Origin: Deinococcus humi
GTDB lineage: Bacteria; Deinococcota; Deinococci; Deinococcales; Deinococcaceae
Length of the DNA stretch: 64,000 bases
Direction of reading: 5' to 3'
Assembly: GCF_014201875.1 (NCBI RefSeq)
Contig: NZ_JACHFL010000003.1
Location: 186,001-250,000 of the forward strand
How positions within the stretch are numbered: the first letter of the stretch is position 1; each line of letters opens with the position of its first letter. Below are positions 16,839 through 25,327 of the stretch, one piece after another. The notes below the pieces were generated by a model. The model did no database searches and was not told the DNA's origin. It was given only the letters and a program-made list of their open reading frames with translations. The translations under genes were made by a program, and so were the position numbers.

Positions 16839-17698
16839 CGGCAGGCCTCCAGCCCCAGCCGGGCGAGAATCCGGGGGCGTTCCCTCCCATTGGCGGGCGA
16901 GACGCGGCCCGCGCGGTAACGGGTAGGGACGGCGCAGGCGCTCCAGCCCTGCGCTGCGCGCGTCGCCCGCACCACCGCCCCCACCCGCGTGTCGGGGTAG
17001 GGCTGGTCCAGCAGCAGGTTGCCCAGGCTGTACAGGACCAGGGTGTAACCCAGGCGTTCGTGGCCTTGCAGCACGTGCGGCCCGCTGCCCACGATCAGAT
17101 CTGCCCCCGCCGAGGCCAGCTCGCGGGCCAGTTGGCGCTGGCGCGACGTGACCGGGCCATACTCCATGCCCCAATGCACGCCCACCACTACAGTCTGCGC
17201 CCGTCTTGCCCCCTCCCGAATGGCGGTTAGGGGGGGCGGCGTCCTGTGGTCGTCGAAGAAGGCAATCCAGGCGATGGAAACGCCGCGTACCCGCGTGATG
17301 GTCAGCTCGTGCGCGACGGGCACGAGACCCTCTCCCCGCAGCACCTGTCGCGTCTGGGCCTGCCCCGTCGTACCGCCGTCCAGCGCATGGTTGTTCTCCA
17401 CGCCGAGATGGGTAAAGTCGCTCAAGACAGTCACGCCGGCGGGTGGTCCGCGCAGGTCCAGCCCGTTGCCCTGGTGAGGTCGCGTGGTCAGCGGCGACTC
17501 CAGGTTGCCAAAGGTGGCGTCGGCCACGAGTGCTGCACGCACCTCTGAGAGGGCGGCACTCCAGTCTGGGGCATTCATCTGCGCCACGCCGCGCGCCACA
17601 CTCACGTCCCCGGCCAGCGCAAATGTCAGAGGTGTGGTGTCCTCACGTCCGCCGGATGTCAGGGCCAGCACAGCCAGCAGGCCCAGCGCACCTCTCAC
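16835..17698 (-). CDS. CapA-family (poly-gamma-glutamate/capsule) metallophosphatase-like protein
   Basis: A 287-residue protein with a short hydrophobic N-terminus and the CapA fold: ALAGDVSVARGV (metal-binding GD), FGNLESPLTT (the NLE motif), GVENNHALDGG (NNH-D motif), VVGVHWGMEYG (HWG.E) and GSGPHVLQG (HPHV-like). CapA members resemble calcineurin-type phosphoesterases and are linked to poly-gamma-glutamate or capsule export. GTG 17698 overlaps the stop of the upstream DUF3160 gene, and its own stop overlaps the next start. No capB or capC ligase gene is visible here, so a polymer-synthesis role is not established. Confidence 0.88.
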   Translation of the reverse strand: MRGALGLLAVLALTSGGREDTTPLTFALAGDVSVARGVAQMNAPDWSAALSEVRAALVADATFGNLESPLTTRPHQGNGLDLRGPPAGVTVLSDFTHLGVENNHALDGGTTGQAQTRQVLRGEGLVPVAHELTITRVRGVSIAWIAFFDDHRTPPPLTAIREGARRAQTVVVGVHWGMEYGPVTSRQRQLARELASAGADLIVGSGPHVLQGHERLGYTLVLYSLGNLLLDQPYPDTRVGAVVRATRAAQGWSACAVPTRYRAGRVSPANGRERPRILARLGLEACR

Positions 17699-19749
17699 TT
17701 CACCACGGTGCCGTTCAGCCACGGGTGCATCGGCGGCAGATTTCCGGCCTTCAGCCGCGCCCGCCACGCCTCATCGGTCAGACGCCCAGCGGCGGGAGCG
17801 GTGAACTCGTACTGCGAGTACACCCCGCCGCGCGCGATCTGCTGCCCACCGCGTCCGTCTGGGACGACGGCATACAGCTCGTAGATGGTGCCAGTAGCCT
17901 CTTCCAGCACGAGGTTACCTGCGGTGGCCACGTCCGCCACCACGCCCGCGTAGGGCGGCTCGTCGAAGGAGGGGGTACCGCCGTCCTCCCCACCTTCGGG
18001 GTCGGTGCTGGCGAGTTTGAGCTGCTCGAGCCAGCCCCCGAAAAAGTGGATGCGGTCATAGCTGTCGCGGCTCAGCGGCTGTCCGGCCAGTTCCTTGGCA
18101 GTGGCCGCCCGCAAAAAGCCCAGCATGTCGCGCAGGCTCTCCAGATTGCTGGCCGTGCGCTCGGAGAGAATCTGCTGATCGGTCAGCACACGGCGGGTCA
18201 GGGCTTCCAGACCCAGCAGACGGGTCCAGACGGCCGCGTTCGGCTCCACGTAGCCGCGCGGGTGCTCGGGTTCCTCGCCCGCGCCCATCTCGGCCATGAC
18301 CTGCTTGGCGTACAGCAGCATGTCATGCCGCAGTTCGGTCCACGATCCCAGAGTGGTCAGCATCTCCTTGCGCGTCCAGGCCGGGGTCCGCATGAAGGCG
18401 GGATACCGGTCGTCGCGCGCTTCCGGCGCGGCGAGCGCCTGCAGCACATACAGCCAGCCGCTGTAGACATTGGCATTCCAGTCGGCGGGTTTCAGGGCCG
18501 CGAATTGCGCGCGGGTCTTCTGCATCTGCGGACCGTAATTGGCATATGCGGTGTCGCCCAGGCTCCGCAATTCGTTCAGCGCCGCGTCGCTTCCCATGGC
18601 GGCAAGGAGGTCCAGACCACGCGGAAGGGCGCGCGGCTTCTGTTCGGTGCCGACTTCCCGGTAGACCAGTTGTTGCAGCGCCGCGCCGTCCAGCGTGAAG
18701 CGCTGCCCCAGCAGCCGGAAGCCCAGCGTCTCACGCTGACGCACGGCCACGCCTTCACCGGGCTTGGCCACCACAAAGACGCTGTTGACGCGCGGCGGTG
18801 GCAGCTGGGCCAGAGCGGCCTGGAACGCCTTTAGGGTGGCAGGCTCGGCCAGCCTGCGGATGTTGCCGCCCGTCACCCCTTGAAGGGCTGAGGCGTACTG
18901 CCGGTAGTTCAGGTCATCGCTCGCGCCGATCAGCAGGGCGGTGGGATCGTACAGGCGCGCCCAGAGTTTCTGCGCCTGCGCATCCCCGCTCATCAGATGC
19001 GTGATCAGCGCCGCCGTGCGCGTCTCGTCGGGTTGCGTCACCCGGAGGTTCATGCGGCCCAGCCAGCTCAGCGTACGGAAGTAGCGTTTCAGCGTCTCGG
19101 ACCGCGTGTAATGGCCGCGTGGCACGTACTGCGAATAGTCCTCCCGCAGCCCGGAGCCCGCGAAGATGGGCGACGGCGCAATGCCCGCGTGGGCGTTGAT
19201 CAGTTTCAACTCTGCGGACACCAGGGGTGCGACCTCGGCTGGAACTGGGGACGCCGGATCCGCCAGTTTCTGAGCGACGGCCAGATACGCCAGTGCCCGC
19301 CGCGCGTCAGCCTCCAGCGGGGTGCCGGCCAGCGCCTTCACCTGTCGCTGTGCGCCCCCTACCAGCCGTGCCGTCAACTCGCGGGCCGTCGGTGCAAGCG
19401 TCTCACGTTCCAGGTCGCGCAGCAATTTGTCGAAGACGAGGTGATAGATGTGCAGCACCGAATCAGTGGTCACAAAGACTGGTTGCTCGGCGTAACGGGT
19501 GGCCTCGTATACGGCGTCGAACTGCCGCCACTGGGCGGGCGTGATCACGAAGCCCTGGCGGGTGAGGGCAGCCCGCTGCGCCGCGTTCACGGCGGGCAGA
19601 CCCAGATCCCGGTTGCCCCTGAGCAGGCCAGGATTGCTCAGGGTGTCGAGGTTGACTGGCAGCGTGAATGAAGCAGCCTTCGCGCCAGCAGAGAGTGTTA
19701 CGAAACAGGACACGGCCATCACCAGGCGAGAGCGCATCATATTGTTCAT
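17695..19749 (-). CDS. DUF3160 domain exported protein
   Basis: About 684 residues from ATG 19749, chosen because it opens a clear signal peptide (MNNMMRSRLVMAVSCF then LSAGAKA). The body matches the DUF3160 family: FVTTDSVLHIYH near the N-terminus, LSWLGRMNLR in the middle, GSWTELRHDMLLYAKQ, and a C-terminal GVVADVATAG and WLNGTVVK end. The family is exported and of unknown function. As first gene of a three-gene overlapping operon with a CapA-like protein, an envelope or surface-polymer role is inferred. The ATG codons at 19740 and 19737 are alternative starts. Confidence 0.85.
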   Translation of the reverse strand: MNNMMRSRLVMAVSCFVTLSAGAKAASFTLPVNLDTLSNPGLLRGNRDLGLPAVNAAQRAALTRQGFVITPAQWRQFDAVYEATRYAEQPVFVTTDSVLHIYHLVFDKLLRDLERETLAPTARELTARLVGGAQRQVKALAGTPLEADARRALAYLAVAQKLADPASPVPAEVAPLVSAELKLINAHAGIAPSPIFAGSGLREDYSQYVPRGHYTRSETLKRYFRTLSWLGRMNLRVTQPDETRTAALITHLMSGDAQAQKLWARLYDPTALLIGASDDLNYRQYASALQGVTGGNIRRLAEPATLKAFQAALAQLPPPRVNSVFVVAKPGEGVAVRQRETLGFRLLGQRFTLDGAALQQLVYREVGTEQKPRALPRGLDLLAAMGSDAALNELRSLGDTAYANYGPQMQKTRAQFAALKPADWNANVYSGWLYVLQALAAPEARDDRYPAFMRTPAWTRKEMLTTLGSWTELRHDMLLYAKQVMAEMGAGEEPEHPRGYVEPNAAVWTRLLGLEALTRRVLTDQQILSERTASNLESLRDMLGFLRAATAKELAGQPLSRDSYDRIHFFGGWLEQLKLASTDPEGGEDGGTPSFDEPPYAGVVADVATAGNLVLEEATGTIYELYAVVPDGRGGQQIARGGVYSQYEFTAPAAGRLTDEAWRARLKAGNLPPMHPWLNGTVVK

Positions 19750-20106
19750 ACAGTACACAGCGGGGCGCGTCCTTGTCGCCGAGGTTAGGTAGTTCACGGG
19801 GTTGACCAGGGGATTTTCACGGGCAATCAAATTGCACTTTTCGTGAAGGGGAGATGTACCTTGATAGGCATTCCTCCTGAGGGAAATCGGCCCTGCTTGC
19901 CCGCCGTCCGCGAACCCTGGCCCAGTAACTTGGAGGCGGTTGCGTCGGTTAGTCTTGTTCGACGGGGCCACTGCCTTCCAGCAATAAAAAAAGCCTCACG
20001 CCGTGATGGGGTGGATCTAAATGGCGATCAGGGTTCTAGGTAACTCTCTGGACGAGGGCCATGAATCGTTGTTAGAGCGTGGGATTTACTTCCCGATGAC
20101 GTTGCC
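19750..20106. other. Intergenic region at the left edge of the accessory block
   Basis: No gene is recognised. A short GC stem with TTTTTTT on the minus strand (about 19985-20005) could terminate the broken gene to its right. No copy of the tRNA-Ala 3' end, which would mark an attachment site, was seen here. Confidence 0.4.
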
Positions 20107-20522
20107 CTACGCGAGAATCACATCTTCAGGGCCGTCAATCCAGACGCCGGCATACCAGACCTTGGCACTGGTCAGCACAAACTTGTCGTAAATGCCATTG
20201 TTCACCTCGACCAAGTCCAGGCTCTTGTATTTTAACTCTGCCGGGATCTTTGCGCCAAGGGAGTTGGCCAGCGCGTCGGGTTGCCCTTTCAGTACAGCCG
20301 CCCGTGGTAGTGGCATTTGCCGTTTAAGGTTGCGCCAACGTCTTCCAGCAAATCAACCATCTCGTCGGAGAAACCGTCATCTATGAGCTCGAGGGCGCCC
20401 TCTAGAAGCTGGATGCCCGTGAGATCGAATTTGGTCATAAAGACCGTGGTCAGGGTCGACGGCATCACTAGCAAAGAGACGGCGATCAGGAGAGCAAATT
20501 TTGCATCACGCTCCAGTATCAA
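20107..20522 (-). pseudogene. Hypothetical exported protein with a frameshift
   Basis: Two minus-strand frames together look like one gene. The first (from 20522) has a hydrophobic N-terminus (FALLIAVSLLVMPS) and then EGALELIDDGFSDEMVDLLEDVGATLNG. The second (ending at 20107) continues with KGQPDALANSLGAKIPAELKYKSLDLVEVNN to a stop. A one-base change near 20295 would join them. No family is recognised. The low GC compared with the core genome suggests acquired DNA. Confidence 0.5.
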
Positions 20523-20630
20523 AGGCGGTTTCTTTGCTACGCGATGGGAAGGGGATGGAGTGCCCTAAGCGGACATTGCCGGGTCAAAGCTTGAAACCCT
20601 TCCGTTCTCCGAAACAATGGGGATCCTTCA

Positions 20631-20745
20631 CCGAAGAAAAAGCCCCACACACTGTGGGGCGGTCTTCCTGCCGCACTCGGGCAGGTCCTGCTATTGAGGA
20701 AAGCGTAATCCTCCAGCTGTCACAGCGATATGACGTTCGTCCCAG
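20631..20745 (-). ncRNA. Candidate small RNA, copy B of a two-copy family
   Basis: Read on the minus strand it repeats copy A: CTGGGACGAACGTCAT (20745-20730), GCTGTGACAGC, a TACGCT box, CTCAA, the CCTGCC/GGCAGG hairpin with a changed loop, GACC, and the GCCCCAC/GTGGGGC hairpin with loop AGTGT and then TTTTTCTTC. Spacing between blocks equals that of copy A. The surrounding DNA is otherwise unrelated, so the element moved or was duplicated as a unit. The rest of 20523-20847 has no gene. Confidence 0.6.
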
Positions 20746-20847
20746 CCATTGAATTACTCTTTAAGGCAGAGAATAAGGATGTCTTGCACTCTCTAGCAAG
20801 TAGAAGACCCCGCGTGTTATTCGTGCGGGCGCTTAACTACGTTTAGT

Positions 20848-21543
20848 TTAGCTGGCTTTTGGGAGGGCCCGGGCGGCGTGATACACCTGCCTAGCTTCAG
20901 CGGGCGTGAGTTCGGTCAGGTTACCCACTTCTCGTCCGATCACCTTCGCGGCGTAAGCGTTGTACTCCGTGTCCCGTTCTGCTGTGTCCTTGAGAATTGT
21001 TTGCAAGGAGGCCAGCAAATCTGAGGCCTTCTCCTTGCTCAAGGTGACTCTGCTCTGTGCTGACAGCAGCAAAGCATCAGGTCGGGGCGCAATCTGGCGG
21101 GCCTCCTGCTTGTCTCTGAGAACTGGGGAGGGTGGGCCATGGCTCGCCGTATGTCCGTCATCGTCCGTATCTGCCACGATGCCAAGCGCCGCGCTCAGAG
21201 CGTAACGCCGTAGGTAGGTGATGGCAGAGCCGACACTTTGCGCCGTTTCCTGCCCCTTCGGGTCTTTGGCAGGGGTGCGGGCGGTGTTGGCGATGTACTC
21301 ACCGGACTCGTGCAGGATGATGGTTTCGAGCGCCACATATCCCGGCCCATCACTGACGGGAAGTTGCACAATGCTCAGCCCGTTGCTGGACAGGGCATGC
21401 CGACATGCGGCCCACACACTGGCCAGATCGGCATACCTGCTGCCGAGGTGTGGATTTTCGGAGGTTTTCAGTGCCGGCTGGACGGCAGCCTGCGCTCTGG
21501 AAAGCGCTTTAGCCAACTCACCAATGGATTCGCTTTTTTGCAC
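20848..21543 (-). CDS. ERF-family single-strand annealing protein
   Basis: A 231-residue recombinase of the phage ERF superfamily, which anneals complementary single-stranded DNA. Diagnostic segments are the N-terminal ENPHLGSRYADLASVW and the core QSVGSAITYLRRYALSAALGI followed by DTDDDG. GTG 21543 is preferred over TTG 21555 because GGAG lies six bases before it. Such genes usually sit in prophage recombination modules. Here it is alone, next to a 17-bp RDRM-like site at 21648, which raises the possibility that it was recruited into the DNA-damage response. Confidence 0.88.
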   Translation of the reverse strand: MQKSESIGELAKALSRAQAAVQPALKTSENPHLGSRYADLASVWAACRHALSSNGLSIVQLPVSDGPGYVALETIILHESGEYIANTARTPAKDPKGQETAQSVGSAITYLRRYALSAALGIVADTDDDGHTASHGPPSPVLRDKQEARQIAPRPDALLLSAQSRVTLSKEKASDLLASLQTILKDTAERDTEYNAYAAKVIGREVGNLTELTPAEARQVYHAARALPKAS

Positions 21544-21647
21544 ATCTATCTCCAAAATGGGCCGCGCTTGACTGATCTGGGCGCCTGTCGTAATTCGACG
21601 CTTAGTTGTGGCCGATTTTCCTCAACAACCTGAGCTTCCCAGGCTTA

Positions 21648-21664
21648 CTACGTACACAGCATAA
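21648..21664. promoter_or_regulatory. RDRM-like 17-mer between the ERF gene and a small ORF
   Basis: CTACG and CATAA arms flank TACACAG. It matches the topA site (624-640) at 14 of 17 positions, sharing ACGT-N-CACAGC and TAA. It lies about 105 bp before the ERF start and 80 bp before the plus-strand small gene, so either could be the target. Confidence 0.4.
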
Positions 21665-21744
21665 CCTTAAGCCTTAATTGTCCTAGTATCGGAATGACCA
21701 CTTTTTGCTACTGTACTTTCCGGTGGCGCCTAGTCTGCATCTCA

Positions 21745-21954
21745 ATGTCAGCACCCCAACAACTGCATACGACGCTGACCACCACTGGGCAATTGCTACA
21801 ACCATATGCGGCACTCCACAGCGTTCAGGTGCAACGGGTGGTGAACGATCTGGTTGAGGGCCATGCCCCCCGTGATGCTAGCGACGTGGCTACCTTGCTG
21901 GCTCTGACCCTGCACGGCATCCCGAAGCGGCAGAGGTCACGCGCTCGGGCCTGA
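21745..21954 (+). CDS. Small hypothetical protein
   Basis: A 69-residue frame from ATG 21745 (SAPQQLHTTLTTTGQLLQP) ends shortly before a strong hairpin. It is predicted helical, with QVQRVVNDLVEGHAPRDASDVATLLALTL and a basic tail. No family is recognised. It is divergent from the ERF gene and could share its control region. Confidence 0.45.
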   Translation: MSAPQQLHTTLTTTGQLLQPYAALHSVQVQRVVNDLVEGHAPRDASDVATLLALTLHGIPKRQRSRARA

Positions 21955-21972
21955 GGATATTCACCTGCTGTT

Positions 21973-22003
21973 AGCGGCCGCCGTCTAAGTGACGGCGGCC
22001 GCT
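21973..22003. terminator. Strong 13-bp inverted repeat
   Basis: AGCGGCCGCCGTC and GACGGCGGCCGCT flank the loop TAAGT, just after the small ORF at 21745. The stem is perfect and GC-rich but has no T-tract. It is probably a terminator or RNA-stabilising hairpin. Confidence 0.6.
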
Positions 22004-22111
22004 TGGAGTAACCGTGTCTCTCTACATGGGAGGGAGCGAAGGCACGCTCCTATGGTATGGAAAATACTGAAGTGCCTCTGGTTTCCACATTATTGAATGC
22101 GGATCCGAGGC

Positions 22112-22537
22112 TCAAGGACTGACAAGGGAGTAGTGTTGCCGCTCCTCAAAGACGAAGCGTTCCGAGATTAGATTACTTGCTCGGAAATCACTCCTGCGCA
22201 GGGGCTCAAACCAGAATTCGTCTGCGTTGTACAACTCAATGGAAGCGCTTAAATGGCGTACTGCTTCTAAGTAATCGAAGAGCTGGATAAAATTCACACG
22301 GTTTGTCTGAAATTCCTGGAGGTCTGCTTGTGTGGGTGCCGTCCAGTCGAGTTCGAAGGCAAAGGGGCCGCCGCAGCCAAGATGAGAGCCTATGGAATAC
22401 ACATGAGGTTGACTGAGAGAGCGGCGAGCTCCTTCTTCGCGTTATTGGATGCGCTTAACTGTCGGCCCTGGAGCCCTATCGTCCGAGATGATTTCTGGAA
22501 GAGGGACGCTTGAGGCAAGAAACAGGTGATTGCACAT
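22112..22537 (-). pseudogene. MCxHLF-type hypothetical protein, split by an in-frame stop
   Basis: From ATG 22537 the frame reads MCNHLFLASSVPLPEI and runs to TAA at 22442-22444. The same frame then continues with HVYSIGSHLGCGGPF and a helical tail to the stop at 22112. This pattern (MC..LFLAS..PLP then VY.GSH.GCGC.F) recalls a family of short uncharacterised bacterial proteins. The single stop between the two halves suggests recent inactivation. Function is unknown. Confidence 0.55.
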
Positions 22538-22559
22538 GCGCTCACTGTAGCCAGCATCC

Positions 22560-23149
22560 ATGTGTAGTGGGGCTTCGCGAAAGCAGGACTTTGTCACTCT
22601 CGAATGGCGTGGGCTGTTACGCTCTGGTGTGTTTCTGCAAGAAGGCCACGTGGCCGCCCACCTTAACGTCATCGGCTACCAGTTCCCTGAGCTGACTGAT
22701 GTCGAACTGGACTCAGACTGGCTGCTGATTCAACTCCGCCTTCAATGGGCGGGCATTGCTGGGAGCGAACAGACCCTGCCCTCACCACCTCCGAGTTGGA
22801 AGGCCTGGCGGCTTGGCTTCTTGAAGTCGCGCAGCATGCTGCCGTGTTTGGCGGGTGGAAGCACAACCGCCTCTCCACACGGTGCTTTTTCACTGAGCCC
22901 AATCTCGGTGTCGAGGCTTTGAGCGGGCACCCCACGGGACGGCCCGTCACGCTCCGCCTGTTGCTCAGCGCAGAGTTCCTGCCGCCTTTCAAGGCCCTGT
23001 TGCCCACTGACCCTTTCGACGACAGCTCAGAGGTCTGGCTGGACTTTGGGGTAGATGAGGCGCAACTGCGGGCGCTTGCTGACCAGATTCAGAGGCATCT
23101 CCAGCGCTTTCCGGTGCGTGTCGGCCTCAGACGGCCCTCTCTTCTCTGA
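22560..23149 (+). pseudogene. WapI-like immunity protein, frameshifted
   Basis: The first frame reads AAHLNVIGYQFPELTDVELDSDWLLIQLRLQW. At about 22745 a different frame takes over with CWERTDPALTTSELEGLAAWLLEV, FTEPNLGVEAL and LRLLLSAEFLPP. The combined order (GYQFP, DWL, W..TDPAL.T.EL..L..WL, F.EPNL) resembles WapI-type immunity proteins, which protect against contact-dependent toxins. The frameshift breaks it. No toxin gene is nearby. Confidence 0.55.
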
Positions 23150-23184
23150 GCAGACTGAACCCTTGAGCTTGCCCTACAGCGCGT

Positions 23185-23703
23185 TCAATCAGGACTGCCG
23201 AAGTACTCATCAACCCATTCGACAAGATCGTCGTCAATATCTGGGCGAGGAATAAGAAGGGCGTCGCGCGCCTTCAGACTCGTATTGCGCGTGAGGGCAA
23301 GCAACGCTGCGGACCGTTCGTCATCGTCTCCTTGGTGGTAAACCTGCCGCAAAGGTGCAACCAGCCGATCATCCGGAAAGAGCGCACTGAGTCCTGCAGC
23401 CTGATAACGGACACCGAGATGTGGGCTCTGGAGCGCAGTCACGAGGTGCGGCACGACTACCGATGCAGGCTGTGGAATAAAGGCGCAACAAACGAGTTGA
23501 TAGACCCCGAAACCACTCTTGTCACCACAGGCTCTGAGGAGCAAAGGAAGACACTCAGGGTCAGGGTGAGCTTCAAAGTGCTTTCGCGCCTCGTCGAATT
23601 GAGTGAGGAGACTGCGCCCAAGCTCAGGGTAAAGGGCCAAGGCATCATCGGAGGGAAGGGGTTGGTGGGCGCGCAAGAACCTGAGGGCCTCGTCACGGGT
23701 CAT
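23185..23703 (-). CDS. HEAT-repeat-like protein
   Basis: A 172-residue helical protein. Repeats of about 30 residues are visible (VVVPHLVTALQSPHLGVRYQAAGLSALF, LVAPLRQVYHQGDDDERSAALLAL), typical of HEAT repeats that bind other proteins. HEAT proteins of this size are often found as immunity or accessory factors near toxin islands, and it lies beside a broken WapI-like gene. Function is otherwise unknown. Confidence 0.65.
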   Translation of the reverse strand: MTRDEALRFLRAHQPLPSDDALALYPELGRSLLTQFDEARKHFEAHPDPECLPLLLRACGDKSGFGVYQLVCCAFIPQPASVVVPHLVTALQSPHLGVRYQAAGLSALFPDDRLVAPLRQVYHQGDDDERSAALLALTRNTSLKARDALLIPRPDIDDDLVEWVDEYFGSPD

Positions 23704-23826
23704 CGACTCATCCTAATGGCGCTGGTCCCTCCAGCGCCGGCCATACGTGTGCGCGTGAGGGTGAGGAGAGCAATGCCCCCGTATCCCTTCTCTCCTCGCT
23801 TCTTCCCCTATACCAACCTGTCCCGC

Positions 23827-23893
23827 CCGGATCGCGCGTAACCCCTTTCCAAACCATCCGTTTCCATGCTCAGGGCGTGTTGGGGGTACTCCC
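23827..23893 (+). repeat. Direct repeat, copy 1
   Basis: CCGGATCGCGCGTAACCCC plus TTTCCA (25 bases, 23827-23851) is identical to 25095-25119. A second short match, GCTCAG-GCGT-TGGG, follows 41 bases in. It lies in the gene-free stretch 23704-24064, which otherwise shows nothing recognisable. Confidence 0.7.
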
Positions 23894-24064
23894 TATCGGG
23901 AATCATGCGGATGCACTTGCTTAGGAAATCGGTGCGATGCCACTATCCCCGTTCCACTCCCAAGAGGTCTAGTAGGTGCGGAATATTGTTCTACTTGCCT
24001 TGTTTTTGTCAATTTCTGGCCGCTTCAGCTCCCATCAATTTGACCTCCTGAGGACAGAACTTGC

Positions 24065-24775
24065 TTAGGGAAGGTGTGAGAAGGGTGCAGTGGGGGCGGC
24101 ACGCGAAGCGTTGAACTGAGCCGGGACGCTTAGGACCTTTTCCGTATCAAGGGCAGCATTGAAGGCCAAGACGCTGGCGGTGTAATCGGTGTTGGGGGCC
24201 AGCACCGATGAGGCGTAAGTGGCTGGGATGGTTCGGGTGAAGATGTAGGTGCCTGCGACGGTTTCTCCCCCATTAACGATCCGGGATGAGTAGACGACGG
24301 CATTATTGACGGACGGCCAGGTCACCCTGACTTGGGTGCCATTGTCGCTAACGGTGACTGGATTCGGAGCGTCCAGAAGATTGGTGACACGGACTGGGCC
24401 AGATGTGGCGGTATAAGTCTGCCCAGCAATGTTGACGGAAGCCTGGTAGATGCCCTCTACGACAGGGATAAAGCCAGTTACCAACCAATCGACGTATCCC
24501 TTGGCGTTCACCATCAGGTTCAGCGGCTCATCCTTGTTCCAGCCCTTCGGGCCATTGACGGTGACCTGAGTGTCCTGGGTCACCGCACTGCCGTCCGACA
24601 GGGTCAGCTTCACCAGCAGCGCCGTGCCAGTGGTTGGAGCGCCTTGACCTGAGAAAGTGCCTGCAGCAAGTTGCATCACCGGTTTCGGCTCAGGGTTTGG
24701 CTCTCCCACGGTGGGCGAACTGCACGAAGCCAGCAGGAGCGTCAAAATTAAGGTTAAACCACCGTATTTACGCAT
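24065..24775 (-). CDS. Predicted lipoprotein with fibronectin-like region
   Basis: A 236-residue protein from ATG 24775 with GGAGA upstream. It carries a lipoprotein signal (MRKYGGLTLILTLLLASC, lipobox LAS-C at about residue 18). It continues with a beta-rich exported part: VTVNGPKGWN and YQASVNIAGQTYTA, then a fibronectin type III-like stretch (VRVTWPSVNNAVVYSSRI, LAPNTDYTASVLAFN). It is probably anchored in the cell envelope. It is flanked by the two copies of a 25-bp direct repeat. No specific function is recognised. Confidence 0.7.
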   Translation of the reverse strand: MRKYGGLTLILTLLLASCSSPTVGEPNPEPKPVMQLAAGTFSGQGAPTTGTALLVKLTLSDGSAVTQDTQVTVNGPKGWNKDEPLNLMVNAKGYVDWLVTGFIPVVEGIYQASVNIAGQTYTATSGPVRVTNLLDAPNPVTVSDNGTQVRVTWPSVNNAVVYSSRIVNGGETVAGTYIFTRTIPATYASSVLAPNTDYTASVLAFNAALDTEKVLSVPAQFNASRAAPTAPFSHLP

Positions 24776-25327
24776 TAAGTCTCCATGGTCTGGCACTTCT
24801 GCGCCAGAGTGAATTTGAACAGAGGAAACCGTTCTGCTACTGATTTTCAAAGGCAGTTCCCGTAGTCATCCTTACCTGATTGCCTTTTCTCGTAAACACG
24901 ACGCATAACAAGCAGACCATGGACACCTGCGGCCTGAGCGTAGCGAGGGTTTCTGAGGTGACCCATTATCTCATCTCCTGTCGGACGAGTCACTATAGGG
25001 CCCCGTTTGATGGTCGGCACGTGGACGAGCAGGGTCAGGCGGGCCGCCAGCACTGCGCCCGTCTGCCCTGTATCCCCCCGGCATCCCGTCCCAGCCGGAT
25101 CGCGCGTAACCCCTTTCCACTATCCATTCTCAGGCTCAGAGCGTCCTGGGCCTCTATTGATAACAGGCTAGGTTTGTATTGAGTCTGAAGACAACAAGCT
25201 TGAGAAGGACGGATAAGGGTGTACAGTCATTTCAGGTGCCCCGCTGCCCCAGCGAGCGGAGGCGCTGAAGGTGGTTGCGTCGTCCGTCAGCGTTGTCTCC
25301 GCCGGGCTTCCCGGCATTGGAGGAACC
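24776..25327. other. Intergenic region containing a repeat copy
   Basis: No gene is supported; short frames here lack starts and domains. It holds copy 2 of the direct repeat and presumably the divergent promoters of the two flanking lipoprotein genes. Confidence 0.4.
25095..25155 (+). repeat. Direct repeat, copy 2
   Basis: The same 25 bases as 23827-23851, in the same orientation, with GCTCAG-GCGT-TGGG again 39 bases downstream. The pair lies 1268 bp apart and flanks the lipoprotein gene at 24065. Confidence 0.7.
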
